From contig NC_035790.1 in NCBI RefSeq assembly GCF_001653235.2, positions 4,216,001-4,280,000 on the forward strand: a DNA stretch of 64,000 nt, read 5' to 3'. The stretch comes from Pochonia chlamydosporia 170. Lineage: Eukaryota > Ascomycota > Sordariomycetes > Hypocreales > Clavicipitaceae. Position numbers and translations under genes: made by a program. The stretch's first letter is position 1; every line of letters starts with the position of its first letter. Positions 1 to 12,117 of this stretch are shown piece after piece. Below the pieces are notes generated by a model. It was not told the DNA's origin and ran no database searches. It worked only from the letters and a program-made list of their open reading frames with translations.

Positions 1-552
1 GGAGAGCGAGCCACGCTACGTGACAATGGACAGGAGAACTGAAGTAGGTATCGAAACAACGAGTGGCCAAGAATAGAAGTGAGTCAAGTTCGATTTACGA
101 AGCAATGGAACATTATCTGGCACTGTCTCAGAGTTTGATGGCTTGACATCGAAACACCAGTTGTGTGTCCAGCAGACCCCAGAGTATGGCATAAAGTCAA
201 GTGCAATGAGTGTCACGCAGTTCTGCTGTCCAAATTATTTTTCTTTCTGTCTTCTTTGTTGCAACATAGCTAAAGTGGCCCAATTCACGAAGTCGGAAGC
301 AAAGACTTGGTGGGAAACGAGAACAAGACGGTATCGCGATCAATTCTAAAGTGTGCAAAGTGGTCATGGCGTACAGATATCCCCAGTTGCCAGGCAATCT
401 GCATGATGTGACGGGCTGCATGGCCAATTTGAAGAGCCTTGGACGTCTGATGGAGATAACAAGTTGAGACCAGGCAGCATTCACCGGTCCACAAGCAAAT
501 AGGCCAGCCGCTTCTCACCCAGACAACAGACTTGACCAGTTGAGACACGGAA

Positions 553-576
553 ACATGGAGACATGGAGACATGGAG
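553..576 (+). repeat. Short tandem repeat, 3 x ACATGGAG
   Basis: Three perfect head-to-tail copies of the 8-mer ACATGGAG lie in non-coding DNA. This is probably a simple slippage repeat. Confidence 0.85.
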
Positions 577-1029
577 AAGCTACCGTCGTCAGCCGGCTAA
601 GGATCCGTATTGAGCTAGCCATTTTGTACGGAGTATCATCCCATCAATCATAGGGACATACGGTCAAATGGTGCCGTGACCCGAGCACTCAACTTTATCC
701 ACATGCAGTCACAGTGAGACATGGAATGACGCCTGGCTATTGGTCCTTGGTAGTCCAATGTGGAAGATGCCGACATGGAGGGAGAGCTGGCAAGCGTCAT
801 GTTTCCTCGTCATCATGGGTGTACAAAATACTGAACAAACCCTTGCTGCATTTCTGTTAGTCCCAGTTCCTTTCGATATATATTTGATGTTTTTTGAGGC
901 TGCTGCTGACGCTGACGCTGCCGTGTGGCGCCATGGTCTGGTGTTCTGAGCCACCTGAAGTGAAGTATTCTGGCAAGGGTGCCAGGGGGGCTCAAGCTGG
1001 TTGCACACCACTTGATACTTCACACCAAT

Positions 1030-1046
1030 TCAACATTGAATGTTGA
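1030..1046. repeat. Perfect 17-bp palindrome TCAACATT-G-AATGTTGA
   Basis: Eight bases on each side of a central G are exact reverse complements. It is the most complete example of a word that recurs as half-sites throughout the intergenic DNA of this window. Shorter complete copies lie at 17392-17404 and 20972-20986. Confidence 0.85.
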
Positions 1047-2836
1047 TGGATGAAGAATTCAGGTGCTTGGACCTGGCCTAACTTTTTGGAGCTGCGATAG
1101 CAACCAGACCACAGAGGTCACCGTGACACACTCCTCCCGCACTCCATGTAAAGCCTTGACCACGCGAGGGCATCCGATCAAGGGATATAAGAAAGCGGTC
1201 CAAACAGACTTCATGTCTGTTGTCAGTTATCAGGGGAACATAAGGCGACATGATGATTTTGCCGAGTGGGCTGCTTTTTGGGAGTCCAATACATGGCCAT
1301 CAACCGCCAGCAAGAAGCCAGCGGCACGATTGGCGTGAAGCGTGCCAGGTATTGCCTTGTTGTAGAATTCGTCCCATCTGGCGAATTCTTGACTGAAAAC
1401 CGGGGACACAAATTACATGTAGCCCTTGACACATCAAATGTGGGCTAGTACCGTGGTTTGCATGCGACCATACGATCAATTCGTACAGGCAGTCTACTCG
1501 TGGCTTTATCCAACAAATTGGCCAAAGGCGCCATCTGTAGCCTACCAGACATTCTTCCAATTATTCACAGCGTGTGCGAGAACTTGGCATATGGCACATG
1601 GGTAATGGAGGTCAGACGTTGGAGATTTCAATGTTGGAGATACTGTACCGTCCAAGTTGGCCATTGGATTAAGCTTTTGCCGGGATTGAACGCCACCAGC
1701 CAGGAGGATAAAAAGGATCAATTGATTGCTGTCGTGATTTCCCAGTGGCTTGCCGGTGGCTGCAGGAGAAGCTGACAGCACCTGAGGCTTTGCCATGAAG
1801 CACTCTGTACCAGACCAGACTTGATCGAAACTAGCTCCAGCATGGCGAGGAACCAGGAGACTGCCCTTGCTGTCGACGTGGCTTGCCCCAGAGAGTTGGA
1901 GATGAATCGTCTGGTGACACAATGGCCAAAAATGATGACCTACAATTTGAGAGCGCGTCTGGTTGAATCAAGCACGGATAAAGACGCAAGGACGGCTGGT
2001 AATTGATTGTAGCGTGTGGCAGGAGGAAATAAGACAGTATGAATACTGAACCAGACTTCAAAGAAGGCGGACTGCACGCACACTTCCAACATTGAGGCCA
2101 GGTGCAAACTGGCAGAAGACTGCTGCATTGTGGTGCAAGATCTACCTTCCGGCACCTACATCTCACACTAGAAGACCACAATTCAAGGGTCAAGTTGATA
2201 GCGCGCAAATTGTAGAAGAGGGCCAAAGCCCATGACGAACAGGCAACATTGAAGGTCAATTGACTGGATGTTCGGGATATACCTTGGGAAGCTAATGCCG
2301 CAAACCCGCTGCTCCATGTAACGTAGCGTTCCAGTCTTGATGCCGAAACGGAAGCACTTGAGCGCAGTGCACATGCAAGCCACGGCCGCCGCCAAATCGT
2401 TCCATGTCCCGAACAACATTGATGGCACATGGGGTCTGGTCCAGATGTTCCTTATTTGGAAAGGGGCACGGGGGAATAGAAGAATCAAGATGGAGCTGGC
2501 TCACGGGGTTCCAATGTTTGTCTTCAGCCACCAAACGAAGAATTCGTCCTCAATGTTGTCTGGCAAATGTAGGGCGGGACCTACTCCGTACGGAGTACAA
2601 GTAAGCACTTCAGCACAGTTGTCACGTCCATGTCCATGTCCACCTGTCGGCACTGCGCCAAGCTTCATCCTCCCGTGTTACGCTTTCGCTGTCTCTAGCG
2701 AGGTGTTGTAATTTGGATAGTCATTCTTGGCGTTATCATTTAGTTTCAGCTATTGAATCATGCGCCCATGTGCTGGTTGGGCTATCTAATTGATGATACG
2801 TTGTGAGCACTCGGCCAAGCCTTACGCTGCCTCTAT

Positions 2837-2864
2837 GGTGCCTCTCTGGTGCCTCTCTGGTGCC
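2837..2864 (+). repeat. Short tandem repeat, 2.5 x GGTGCCTCTCT
   Basis: An 11-base unit is repeated two and a half times in non-coding DNA with no ORF of interest over it. Confidence 0.8.
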
Positions 2865-4997
2865 ACCTCCAGCCTTGAACCAGACTCGATTCGCTGGGCT
2901 GGTGGATTGGGAGGTTCTTTCAAATTGCCAAAAGGCTACTCCGCACAGAAACTTGGCACAAATAAATATTTAGGTCACGGAAGCCAAGCCTGTAGCTGGT
3001 TTCTGGTGCCAAATTTGATCAAGGTCCAGGCCCAGACGTTTCTTCTTGCACATGGCTTGACGTCGAGAAAAGAAATGCCAAATTCAGCCTCTTGATGAAG
3101 TCTTCCCTCGCTTCAATGTTCCATGTCTGGCTGATGTCTGCCGTCGCCCAGACAGAAGTCCAGTCTGGTTCCATGTTCCATCCTGTCACTCAGCATGCTG
3201 ACATTCAGTCGCTACGTTTAGGATCGGAGTCTACGCTACCATCCACTTTGACCTTTCACGTTAAACTGGACAGGTGCGCTTGTTGCATTGATGCAGTAGA
3301 CGCAGATGACAAAACGATGCGCTCCAATGTGCTACGGAAGATTCAACACAGGGATGAAGGAGGCAAGAGGGTCCACGATCACTGCACCCTTAGGGCAGCG
3401 ATCGTTGCAGCGATCGACGCATATCTGTCCTCGAATTGTCACAGGACCAGGAATGCGGCCTACGAGACTTCTTAGCTCTAACACAGCCAACTACACAAAA
3501 GGTGATCATAACCAGCATCACTACTCGTGCGGCTGCATGACAGGTGCCATCAACCATTGTGGCCCAGTGACAACTTAGCCTTGCACGCCTCCATGTATTG
3601 CTCGAATTCTGAGGCAAGAACCTGGTAGTAGCACTGACTGCTTGCGGTTGTACTGGGCAACAGGCTCTGAAATCAAACCAGTTCTCTCTCTCGTCTTGGT
3701 GTCTCGTCTCAGTCCTGAGAAATGGAGGACAACTTTCATATCATCTATTGATGTTTGCCACCTGTGTCCATCTCAACGGCCCCCATCATTCCACCAATAG
3801 ATTGAACGTATGATTTGATATTGGGGAGCTATAGTCGATAAAGCAAACATAGTGCTACTGTATTGCGGGCATATGGTCATCTACTGACTGCCATATCATT
3901 AACACAGTACACCACCCAGTAAACAATGGGATGAAGACAAACAAACGCTGGCCACGTACCTTGAATCCTGCCCTGTGGCGGCCTTGGGCTGCCTTGAGGG
4001 CTTTGCTGTTCGAAAGCTATGATATGTATAACTCAATGATCTTTCTAGCTACTTTGAGCACCCTGACAGCTCCGATATAAACCGACTCGGTTGAAGCTGA
4101 GTTGCAATATTGAATCACCGTCATACAGAGTAATTTGCAAGCCATAAATAGCTTTGCGTTGTCAAATGCTCCCGAAACAGTGTTGACCACTCAATCCAAT
4201 AAGTGGCATATGATTTTCATCAACTGTTGTCTCCTGTCCCCAGGTAATCGCATGTTCATGGCATTGCCATCAGAGGCTCTAGGAGTTCTTGTCAACCACG
4301 AAGCTCTGGCAAAGGATCAGGCAACGGGATTTAGGGCTCAAGTCGCTTGGTGGATAGTTTTCTCTATTATTCCTGGGCTCTGCTTTGTTCGTGCATTTGA
4401 AGCTAACTCTGGAGCCTTGGGTTTCTCCTTGCAGCTACCAGATGCGACAAAATTTGCCTCGTTGCCATCCTCATTATCGCAAGGGCACCCTTACAAAGTG
4501 TTTCTTCTCACTCCCGAAGCTCATGGAGGCGCAGGACTAATTAGACCTCAGGCTCTGTATAATGAGTAACTGGTCTTATGATACAAACTCGGATAATTTC
4601 GCAGGCAAGTGTGCTGAACTGTAGCACATACCACCCTGTCACGTAGAATTTGTCCATTGATAGTCGAATATTTATTCGCCTTGGGGGTGGACCGAGGGGT
4701 AGAAAACAAGATAGCACACCCATTGCACTAATTCAGAATCATCAGCTCGTGTCCATGTTATCTCCTCTGTAAATTCTGGTGAACAATCTGAGAGAGTTGG
4801 ACCCCGAGACCGTGCCGTTTTAGAAAGTTGCAACCGCCCTTCGAAGGGGGATTAAGCCATGCAGAAGATGCATGTAACGAAACCTCAGAAATAGCAGAGC
4901 ATGGGGGCAGCTGGGTAGTGTGAACACGAACAAGAACCTGTTATCCCAAATCTTGTTCACGAAAATCGAGAGGGTATTGCGGTCAACAGCAGCAGGG

Positions 4998-5018
4998 TTT
5001 TTTTTTTTTTTTTTTTTT
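4998..5018 (+). repeat. Poly(T) run of 21
   Basis: An uninterrupted T homopolymer in intergenic DNA, followed after one C by five more Ts. It could be a nucleosome-depleting tract or the poly(A) tail of an old minus-strand retroposed copy. I see no retroelement next to it. Confidence 0.85.
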
Positions 5019-6068
5019 CTTTTTGGCTGGGTTTATCTCTCGCCAATATCACTCCCTCCGTCGAACTCGTCTACGCGCATGAACCATTTCAGCCAAGCAA
5101 CTCTAGGTCACGACATTTTGTCAAGCCGCACGAGCATGTCTCGCCAGACTCGTGACTTATGTCATCACTTATACCCGTAAGGTAGACTATATAGGTTAGG
5201 TCGCGTAGGTGAGAGGAATCCAGATCTCAGAGAGGGATCGGACAAGTTGACCGGGTGAAATGACGGAAGTTGGATTTTGCCGCCAGGGTGAAAATCATCA
5301 TAATGTGTTAATGTTGCCCTTAAATAAAGTATTGTGCACCCTAGTCTTATGTAGCGGTGCCGCTACAGCATGGCCAACGTAGGGCACAATTACTCAAGAC
5401 CTACCAGCTCCTTGCCTTCTAAAGCTGTAGTTAAACAGCCGATTCTGTAGTCATGTCATTTTCACATTCTGGGAGCGGGTAATGGATTGGATGTGTAAAT
5501 AAACTTTTTTAATCTGCAGCTCCTTTGAGAAAGAGCTAAACGCGCTGGATACTAAAAGTTGCAAACCATAAGGCCAAACACCCCCGCCGCTTCCGGGTCA
5601 TAGAAAGTAAACATAAAAACGTCAGTGTTGCGCCAAGCTCTGCCTTGACATGCTATCAGCCAGAAGCATGGGACAATTTTGAGGAAACTCAACATGCCAT
5701 GCCAGACACCCGCATCGACCTAACCCGGAATAAGTCGAGACCGTGCTCAACCGCGATATTCCACAGTTTGGATCAATCGCCATAGCACAAGAATCTCTCA
5801 ATCTCAAACGAAGCGTCATCATGGCTATGGGTTCATTTATCGTCGTGTCGAGGCAAAGGGTGCAAACAGTCCTTGGCGGTGGTGTCTTTCAGAGTTAGAC
5901 TATCCCACATCAAGGCCAAGAATGCCAGGGTATATAATGCTTGGCGGACGGCGACGTACACCATTGCAGTACTTCGCTGAGATCCGGCGACATGTACCTC
6001 ATTTCTGCTTCTGTTAAGGTTCTCTTCCACCATGGACTCTCCTCCACATATTGACGTCTAGTCGCCGT

Positions 6069-6554
6069 CTAGACCAAAGCAGCACCGCCGGACTCAACGG
6101 CTTCAATCTCTGCTAGATCAATAGGTGCTCTGCGAAATCTGGCTGGAAGCTCAGAGACGTCGAAGAAGACCCCAGATGGAGGGCTGATAGAGCCAAGCTG
6201 CGATCCAGAGCTGCCTCCGACACCACTCTCCGTATTGCGAATCGTCTTCTGAAGAGGTCCGTGCTGCTGGGCATGGTCACGGTAAGAACTGAATGAGGCG
6301 TGTCGAGCGGCCGTAGAACCATTGCCATAGGCAGCGAAAGAGTCGGGCAAAGTTCCCGTGGGAGACGCGGGGTGTGGCCTGGGTGTGTGGTCGACAGAAG
6401 CTGGTAGACACGCAAGTTAGCTGAATAGAGCCCGGAAAGCGACGCGGTCGAGATAGTTTTGCTCACAAGGGATAGATCGAGGCCCAATGAACTTGATCAG
6501 AGGAGTTCGCTCGGCATGCGCAGCAGCCTGACGGAGAGCTCGGGTTCCAATCAT
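6069..6554 (-). CDS. KGD4: Kgd4/Ymr31-like mitochondrial protein of the 2-oxoglutarate dehydrogenase complex
   Basis: A small mitochondrial protein. In yeast this family (Ymr31/Kgd4, once annotated as ribosomal protein YMR-31) anchors the E3 subunit to 2-oxoglutarate dehydrogenase; the role here is inferred from the family. There are two exons, complement(6467..6554) and complement(6069..6400), joined across a 66-nt intron with donor GTGAGC and acceptor CCAG. The product is 139 aa. The N-terminus (MIGTRALRQAAAHAERTPL) is basic and lacks acidic residues until E15, as expected for an import signal. The core after the junction reads SSVDHTPRPHPASPTGTLP, the hallmark of the family, followed by the conserved tail FFDVSELPARFRR. 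Neither exon alone is recognisable, so the gene is easy to miss in an ORF scan. The ATG at 6554 was chosen because it directly precedes the conserved RTPLIKFIGPRSIP segment. Confidence 0.88.
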
Positions 6555-9063
6555 GGTTGGTTTTGGTCTGGAGGTAGCGAGTCGGCAGTCTTTTCTGGCT
6601 TCGGACGCAGCGGATCTGTATGGGCGGAACAGTCGGTTGGTCAAGTACGTAGCGAATTGGTAACTGCAATTGATGGAGGGAGGAAGAAAAGAACAAAGGG
6701 CTGCTAGGCGAGGACACGAGGTGCACCACGTAAATGAGGAGGAAAGATGAAGGAAGTGGCAGGATAAGATGAGGAGATTTGTCGGTGTTATGGCCTCAGG
6801 TGGATAAGAACGGGGCTCGGGCAAGAAATATGTATGTATAATAATTTTTGATAACGATGGGGAGATGCGGAATTTGCGGCAGCTTGGGGAACTTTGACTA
6901 CGGAGTGCAGACGCCACATGCAGCCAGGGCCAGACCAGACACCAGTAGCCGCGCCGAGCTCACCAGATTATTTAGCCTAGCTCCACGTCATGCTAGGTTG
7001 GCTCTCGGGGTTTGAATATTACACCTAGCATCGAGGATTAATTGAGAGTTTGTATTATCACGTCTACATGCACGAGATAGAGCCTTTGCTTTTGGGATTA
7101 AACCGCGGCTAGGCCAATTGCTGGCGTGCAGCTTCAACGTCAACAACTGAGTTTGATGAGCCAGACAACTTTCCGGTGGCTACATAGTACAGGTCACTGA
7201 GACAAACTGGCTGGTGGCACTGGGCTGTTCGGGGAACTGGCTGGGGAGAACAGGAGACATCGGACCATCTCATGCGTTCAATGCGACAGGGTTGTCTGCC
7301 GCTCGCAAAATATGAAAGACAACATTGAATTGATATGCATGCATACTGCGCAGGTTCAGTCGCTGTGCAGCATTTGATCGGAGAGCGGCGCCAACTCATG
7401 TCAGCGGGGCACGGAATCTTGAGTTTTTTTTTTTTCATCCGCAGGAACTCTGTGACGTCGGGTCTGAATTAGTGACGGGAAGGTCAAACCTTCAGGGCCA
7501 GGGCTGTAGGCTGTCACTCCTCTCTGATTGTGCTAGCCTGCTTACATGTACTAGTTGACCCTTCAAATGCAACCCTGGTTGGGTCTTTGGGGAAGAAACC
7601 GGAACCAGGAGAGCCAGGATGGAGAAGACAGTCGTACCACCACTCGCTTCCTTGCAACTGTAGTGTTGTGTCAGACAGAGCTAGACAAAAACTGGTGTTT
7701 CGTACGGGGTAACTGACCAGGGCCGCATTTGTTTCTCCGACCCTCGGAGCTGTCCACTCTCTTCCTCCCCTCCTCCAAAAAAAAAGGAAGGCGTGGCGCT
7801 TCCGGCTCGTGGTTCCCGGCTCCCGACTCCAGGCTCCGCGGCTGAGTACAGTACACGATGATCAACAGAAAGGGTCAACGTGGCTTGTCCTTGCTGTCTT
7901 TCGATCCCTTCTGGGGTTGCTCTCAAGTACTGTAATGGAAAACTCACTTTAATATTCTCCATGATGCTGCCAAATCGTTCAAGTGCCCGCGGACCCCGTC
8001 CACGAGGAACTGTCACCACCCCAAATCATCGCCTGTGGACAGCTGGGCGTCAATGGCGGGCAAGGACATGATCATTCCACTTTCCAAGTCAAAGTAGTCA
8101 ACGTCACAAACGGGGTGACAAACCGCCCAAACAAAAAAAAAAAAAAAAGCAGGCAATTCAATCATCGACTGATCATAATCCTTTGCAGCAATGGCCACAC
8201 ACAACCTCCAAATGCATGAGCCGCGCCGACGGGCGAAGTCGGAACACTTGTGAGTTAAGAGCTGCAGAACCAGACCGCCAGGGAAGAAACTTGCATGTGC
8301 TTTTGCCAGCTTTCTGGCCATCCGCTGGGTGATCAGAATCCGGGGAAATGGGGCTACATGGGCATCAGGCACGGATCTCATCTGGCGATGGCGTGATACG
8401 TCATAAAGGACATTTCTCGACTATCTGCCTAATATCGAGATTGCGATTGTCATGCGCCTTGCTAAGAAAGTTACCCTTCCAGCTGCCTCAAAGCAGTGAC
8501 ACGTGTCGACTCAGCAGCTGAACTCGACTCACGGAATCGAACGCCTGGTTTCTTTCCAAACCGAGCCTCCGAGCTAAGTACATATGCACGAAGTTGGGCT
8601 TTGCAGACTACCCGTGGTCTTCAGCATGCGGCTTCCCTACACAAGCTCTCGTCACATGCCAGCAGGTCCGCTGAGGCCGACCAGTTCACCGGCTGATGTT
8701 TGGGTCTGATTTAGGTCTTGGTTTCATATTTATCATAACCATGCTATCGCAACAAAGAGCACTGAGTTTCCCTCTCTCTCTGGGGTACCACTCAGCACTC
8801 AGAAGTCGCAGCTGAGCCAGCACAGCACATAGAGAAGTGCACAGGAGCAATGCAACATAGAACTGCAGTCGCGTTGTCGTTCATTAGGTGTTAAAAGCTA
8901 AATAAGGTTTGCCGTATTGCCATAAGCAAACAACCCAGCCTAGCCCGGTAGTGAACTCCGTCGTAGCACTATGAGAAACACGCTAGGAATCGCCGACTCT
9001 CGGTCTCCCTATCCACAGTTTGGGTTTACACTTGGACTTGAGCAAAATCCTCCTCTATTGCCT
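6555..9063. other. Intergenic region without a recognised gene
   Basis: The stretch contains the upstream region of the Kgd4-like gene and the 3' flank of the App1-like gene. It carries CCAGACCAGAC near 6930, AACATTGAA near 7325, a T-run near 7425-7435 and an A-run near 8132-8148. No frame shows codon structure or domains. I looked for a tRNA around 8525-8560 because of a GTTCGATT-like word on the minus strand, but the stem does not pair. Confidence 0.55.
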
Positions 9064-10452
9064 TTATTCTCCTTCCTGAATTGTCCGCTTTATGATTTCC
9101 ACACATTCTGCTGGGTCCTCAAACACATGCCAGGCGTCACGGGGAATGTCCTGGAAGGCCTTTTCAAACCTCTCCGGTTCATTCTTCTCGTCAATTCCGA
9201 CCGCAGCAACATCGGTCGCCTTTCGTATCAGAATGAGTTGAATCCATCCGGGTACTGTCCGATACCTGAGGCGGCCAGGCATTAGTTTCTCGCAATGAAG
9301 ACAATAGAAGGGATTGCAGGGAACAAGCACGTACACCTCTCCATACGCTTCTGGGTCTGATTGCGTAGAATCTCCAATAACAATCATTTTCCTCTTCGGC
9401 AGCCAGGTATTGATCTTTTTCATCCGATCCACCTTATATTCTTCTGTCCTCAATGTCAAGGCAGAAAGCAACCCGGCGACTGTCTTCCAGCTTGAGTCCC
9501 TAAGGATAAGCGTGCCCGGTGGATAATACTGCTTGCGAAACTGTTTTAAGAATGGATACAGGTTGTATGGTGACGCTGAAAGATAGAACCAAGCTGTGTC
9601 CTTTGGTAAGAATGACGCTATCTGCCCATAAAGCTCGGGCATTCCGGGAACAGGAGTAGGAGAGCTGATGAATGTTTCGCGAAGAATGCCAATGGGATCG
9701 CTCGTCATTGTCACCTTGATTGTGTCATCTATGTCTACATGGCATTAGCACTTCATGTAGGCATGGAACAGAGCGCCCCAAAAGAAAAGTCCTGCTTCAC
9801 AGCTGAGTTTGGCAGGCTTACCTGATATGATTCCCCAGCCATCATCTCCCGCATAGTAGGTCTGCATATTGGTGATGCTTCCCCGACCACCGCCAATCTT
9901 GGTAGATGTCTTTACAAGTGAACCCCTATTATTGTTGGGGACTTTTAACTCATTTGACGATAACCCGTTGATGTTGGTTGGTCCTAGCTTCAACGACTTC
10001 CTGTTCTGGGTAGCGATCACGGTTCTTGCTGGACGAATATCCCAGAGAAATGGAAGCACTCTCTCCTCGACCGTCTCCCGTTCAGCAGCATCATCTGCTA
10101 ATCCCACAGCACGGACGACTCCTGTCACCATGTCCATGAGAGTATCCTTGTCCTCACGCTCAAAGACGGCGGCCACGAACTCTGCCTGCCATGTCCCAGT
10201 TCTCGGGGACTCGTAGGCAGTGTTGTCGAAGAGCCAAACAATGTCTTCATTAGTAGCAGGTTTCGCAAATGGCTGTAGTACATTGAATCGATTGAGCCAG
10301 CTGGCTAGGCGTGACTGGCCTTGTGCTAGTGGCACTGTAGAGCTTTTGGCATGGGCGAGACTGGATTCGATCTCGTCGAATTTGTTTTCTTTTCTTGTTC
10401 GCAACTGCATCGCGCTGGCGAGGTTTGACGGGCTGTAGTCATTGTGCGCCAT
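9064..10452 (-). CDS. App1-type phosphatidate phosphatase domain protein (DUF2183)
   Basis: Related to yeast App1, a Mg2+-dependent phosphatidate phosphatase of actin patches that makes diacylglycerol during endocytosis. Exons are complement(9822..10452) and complement(9064..9734), with an 87-nt intron (GTAAGC...GTAG). The product is 433 aa. The junction falls in the catalytic motif: the spliced protein reads ISDIDDTIKVT, giving the HAD-type DxDxT signature with its first Asp at residue 211. The second exon carries the rest of the domain, including YLSASPYNLYPFL, LILRD and KMIVIGDSTQSDPEAYGEVY, with the later acidic motif GDSTQSDPE. The N-terminal ~200 residues are the less conserved fungal part. 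The open frame extends upstream of 10452 without an ATG, so the first ATG is taken as start. Only the phosphatase half is firmly assigned; the substrate is inferred from the family. Confidence 0.87.
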
Positions 10453-12117
10453 CGTGGGAGACTTGTTTCGGCCGGGCAAGGAGCACCAGACCTCTATTCA
10501 TATAAAAGTCAAGTAGGAGTCAGACGTTTCAGGGCTGGAGAAGATGTTCTCCTGTGCTGCCTGCGCAACTGAGTGTCATCTGAAATAGTATTTTTGTGTC
10601 TCGTGCACTTTGATACTGAAGCTCAGCACAACAGGTAAGCCTTGAGAGGCTGGGGGTGGCCGTCAGCCCTCGTGACCTTTAGCCCAAGCGTGACTGCATC
10701 ATGGACGATCGCAAGGCTGGGCAACAAGATCAGCTGGGGTCTTGGTTGCCATAGCCTCAGCCATCTTACCATGCCCTCTTCAGCCAATGCGCTTTCCCAA
10801 AAACCCAAGAAGTATTACCACTGTATGAGATCAGAGCTGGAAAAGGAGGCGACCTGTTTGTAATGGCAACCATACTGTCCTGCACGAGTTGTTTGCCAAG
10901 ACTCTCGAGTTCTAAAGTTGGGGTAAAGCGAGCGGGTGCCCTGGCTACCGCCTGGCTTCATGTTGTTTTGCCACCAGACAGACACAGCACCAGACCAGGC
11001 TGCTGTCTGGTTCCAGACGTCGATAGGTCAGCACAGACGGATTGAGTCTGGCCAGGATTTCAATGTTCCTCAACCTCAATGTCATCAAATGATACCAACA
11101 GCCAAACATAGTGGCCCTTCGCTGTGTCAGCTTTCATAACTGAAAGTGGAGGAAAGCGACTTGTGACATGACGTTTAACTCTCCATGTCATCGAGAGCCA
11201 GTCTCGTTTGTCTCAGCGCACCGACAACTTTCCGAGACGCCTAACTATACTGGCGCTTTGTGATTGGTTTGGAACAATATTCAGGCCAAGGCCAAGATTG
11301 CACATGCACAGTAGCAGCGTCCTCAGGTACCAAGCTCTCCCGAAAATAGCCATATGCCAATGCATTCAATGTTCGTAATTCCGACACTTGTAGCCCATCA
11401 TTTGCGTGGTCGCTGCTCGTTTATCTCTGTTGTTCAGTATCGATAGCGGACATTTCATATGTGTTTTCTGAGTTGCTGGCCCTGTGGCATTGGCTCAAGC
11501 AGAGCTAAAGGACCAAGCCGCGAATACCCTCCAATCAAATTTGCTGGTATGCGATATTCCAAGCATGGAAATTTCTGGGTCCAAGCATCCAAGTGTTCAA
11601 TGAGCAGCAAGCATGCACGCAAATAATAAAGTAAAGCTGTTGTCTGGCTGTCTACCTAGGTACAGAGGAAAACCACCACTATGTAGCCCGCGCAGTTTCT
11701 CCATTCCTAGGTACACAATCTGCCTCGTCCAGACACACGTCCATGGACGTCATTACTCACACCTCCAACCTCATCATCGACTGAAGGCCTGGCCTTCGCA
11801 AACTGCGACCGACTCCAATCCCCTCAGCTGTTGGCCCTCGCTAATTTGACGAACTCGACGCCTAATAAACCGCGACAGACATTGATAGAAGGCCCACTCA
11901 GCCGTCAGGCCCGACCTCGATTGTCCAAAACACCACAGTTGAATGGGTGCAATGTACTTCCATCGCCATAGATGTTTCATTTGCATTTAAAAAACGCTCC
12001 TCGGATGGTGCGCTTCCGTCTTCACTAAGACGTAGACACATCAATCTCGTACCTTGATTCGAACGCTCAAACCCTGCGGTCCGTGGTGCCCCTGGACTGA
12101 CTACAAGAGCTCGCATC
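10453..12117. other. Intergenic region, shared upstream of the App1-like gene and the 12-kb gene
   Basis: Divergent flanks of two genes. It contains a dense CCAGAC/GTCTGG patch near 10974-11030, TTCAATGTT near 11061 and 11370, and TACCTAGGTA-type words near 11652 and 11706. I see no conserved coding frame and no clear core promoter. Confidence 0.5.

Larger units (their letters stand above)
1..6068. other. Gene-poor intergenic region
   Basis: I see no convincing gene in these 6 kb. Open frames are short, lack ATG starts or recognisable domains, and overlap one another on both strands. The stretch holds many copies of the words AACATTGA/TCAATGTT (for example near 1032, 1628, 2086, 2248, 2414, 3113) and CCAGAC/GTCTGG (near 1091, 1786, 2048, 2876, 3146). 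It also holds the palindrome CTCCGTACGGAG near 2583, short tandem repeats and a long T-run near 5000. A distal regulatory region or a non-coding RNA cannot be excluded. Confidence 0.6.

Noticed and set aside
4135..4569. 144-codon plus-strand open frame in the first gene-poor region
   Set aside because: It starts with TTG, has no recognised domain, and its length is within chance for AT/GC-balanced DNA. A possible acceptor (CCCCAG near 4243) did not lead to a better model.
6417..6917. 166-codon minus-strand frame over the Kgd4-like gene
   Set aside because: Its last part coincides with exon 1 of the Kgd4-like gene read through the intron. The upstream residues are low-complexity and unconserved, and splicing explains the locus.
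8132..8148. Poly(A) run as a retroposon tail
   Set aside because: No reverse transcriptase, no target-site duplication and no processed gene next to it; simple homopolymer is enough.
8520..8590. Second possible minus-strand tRNA
   Set aside because: A GTTCGATT word is present, but only one of the five T-stem positions I checked pairs well and no cloverleaf follows.
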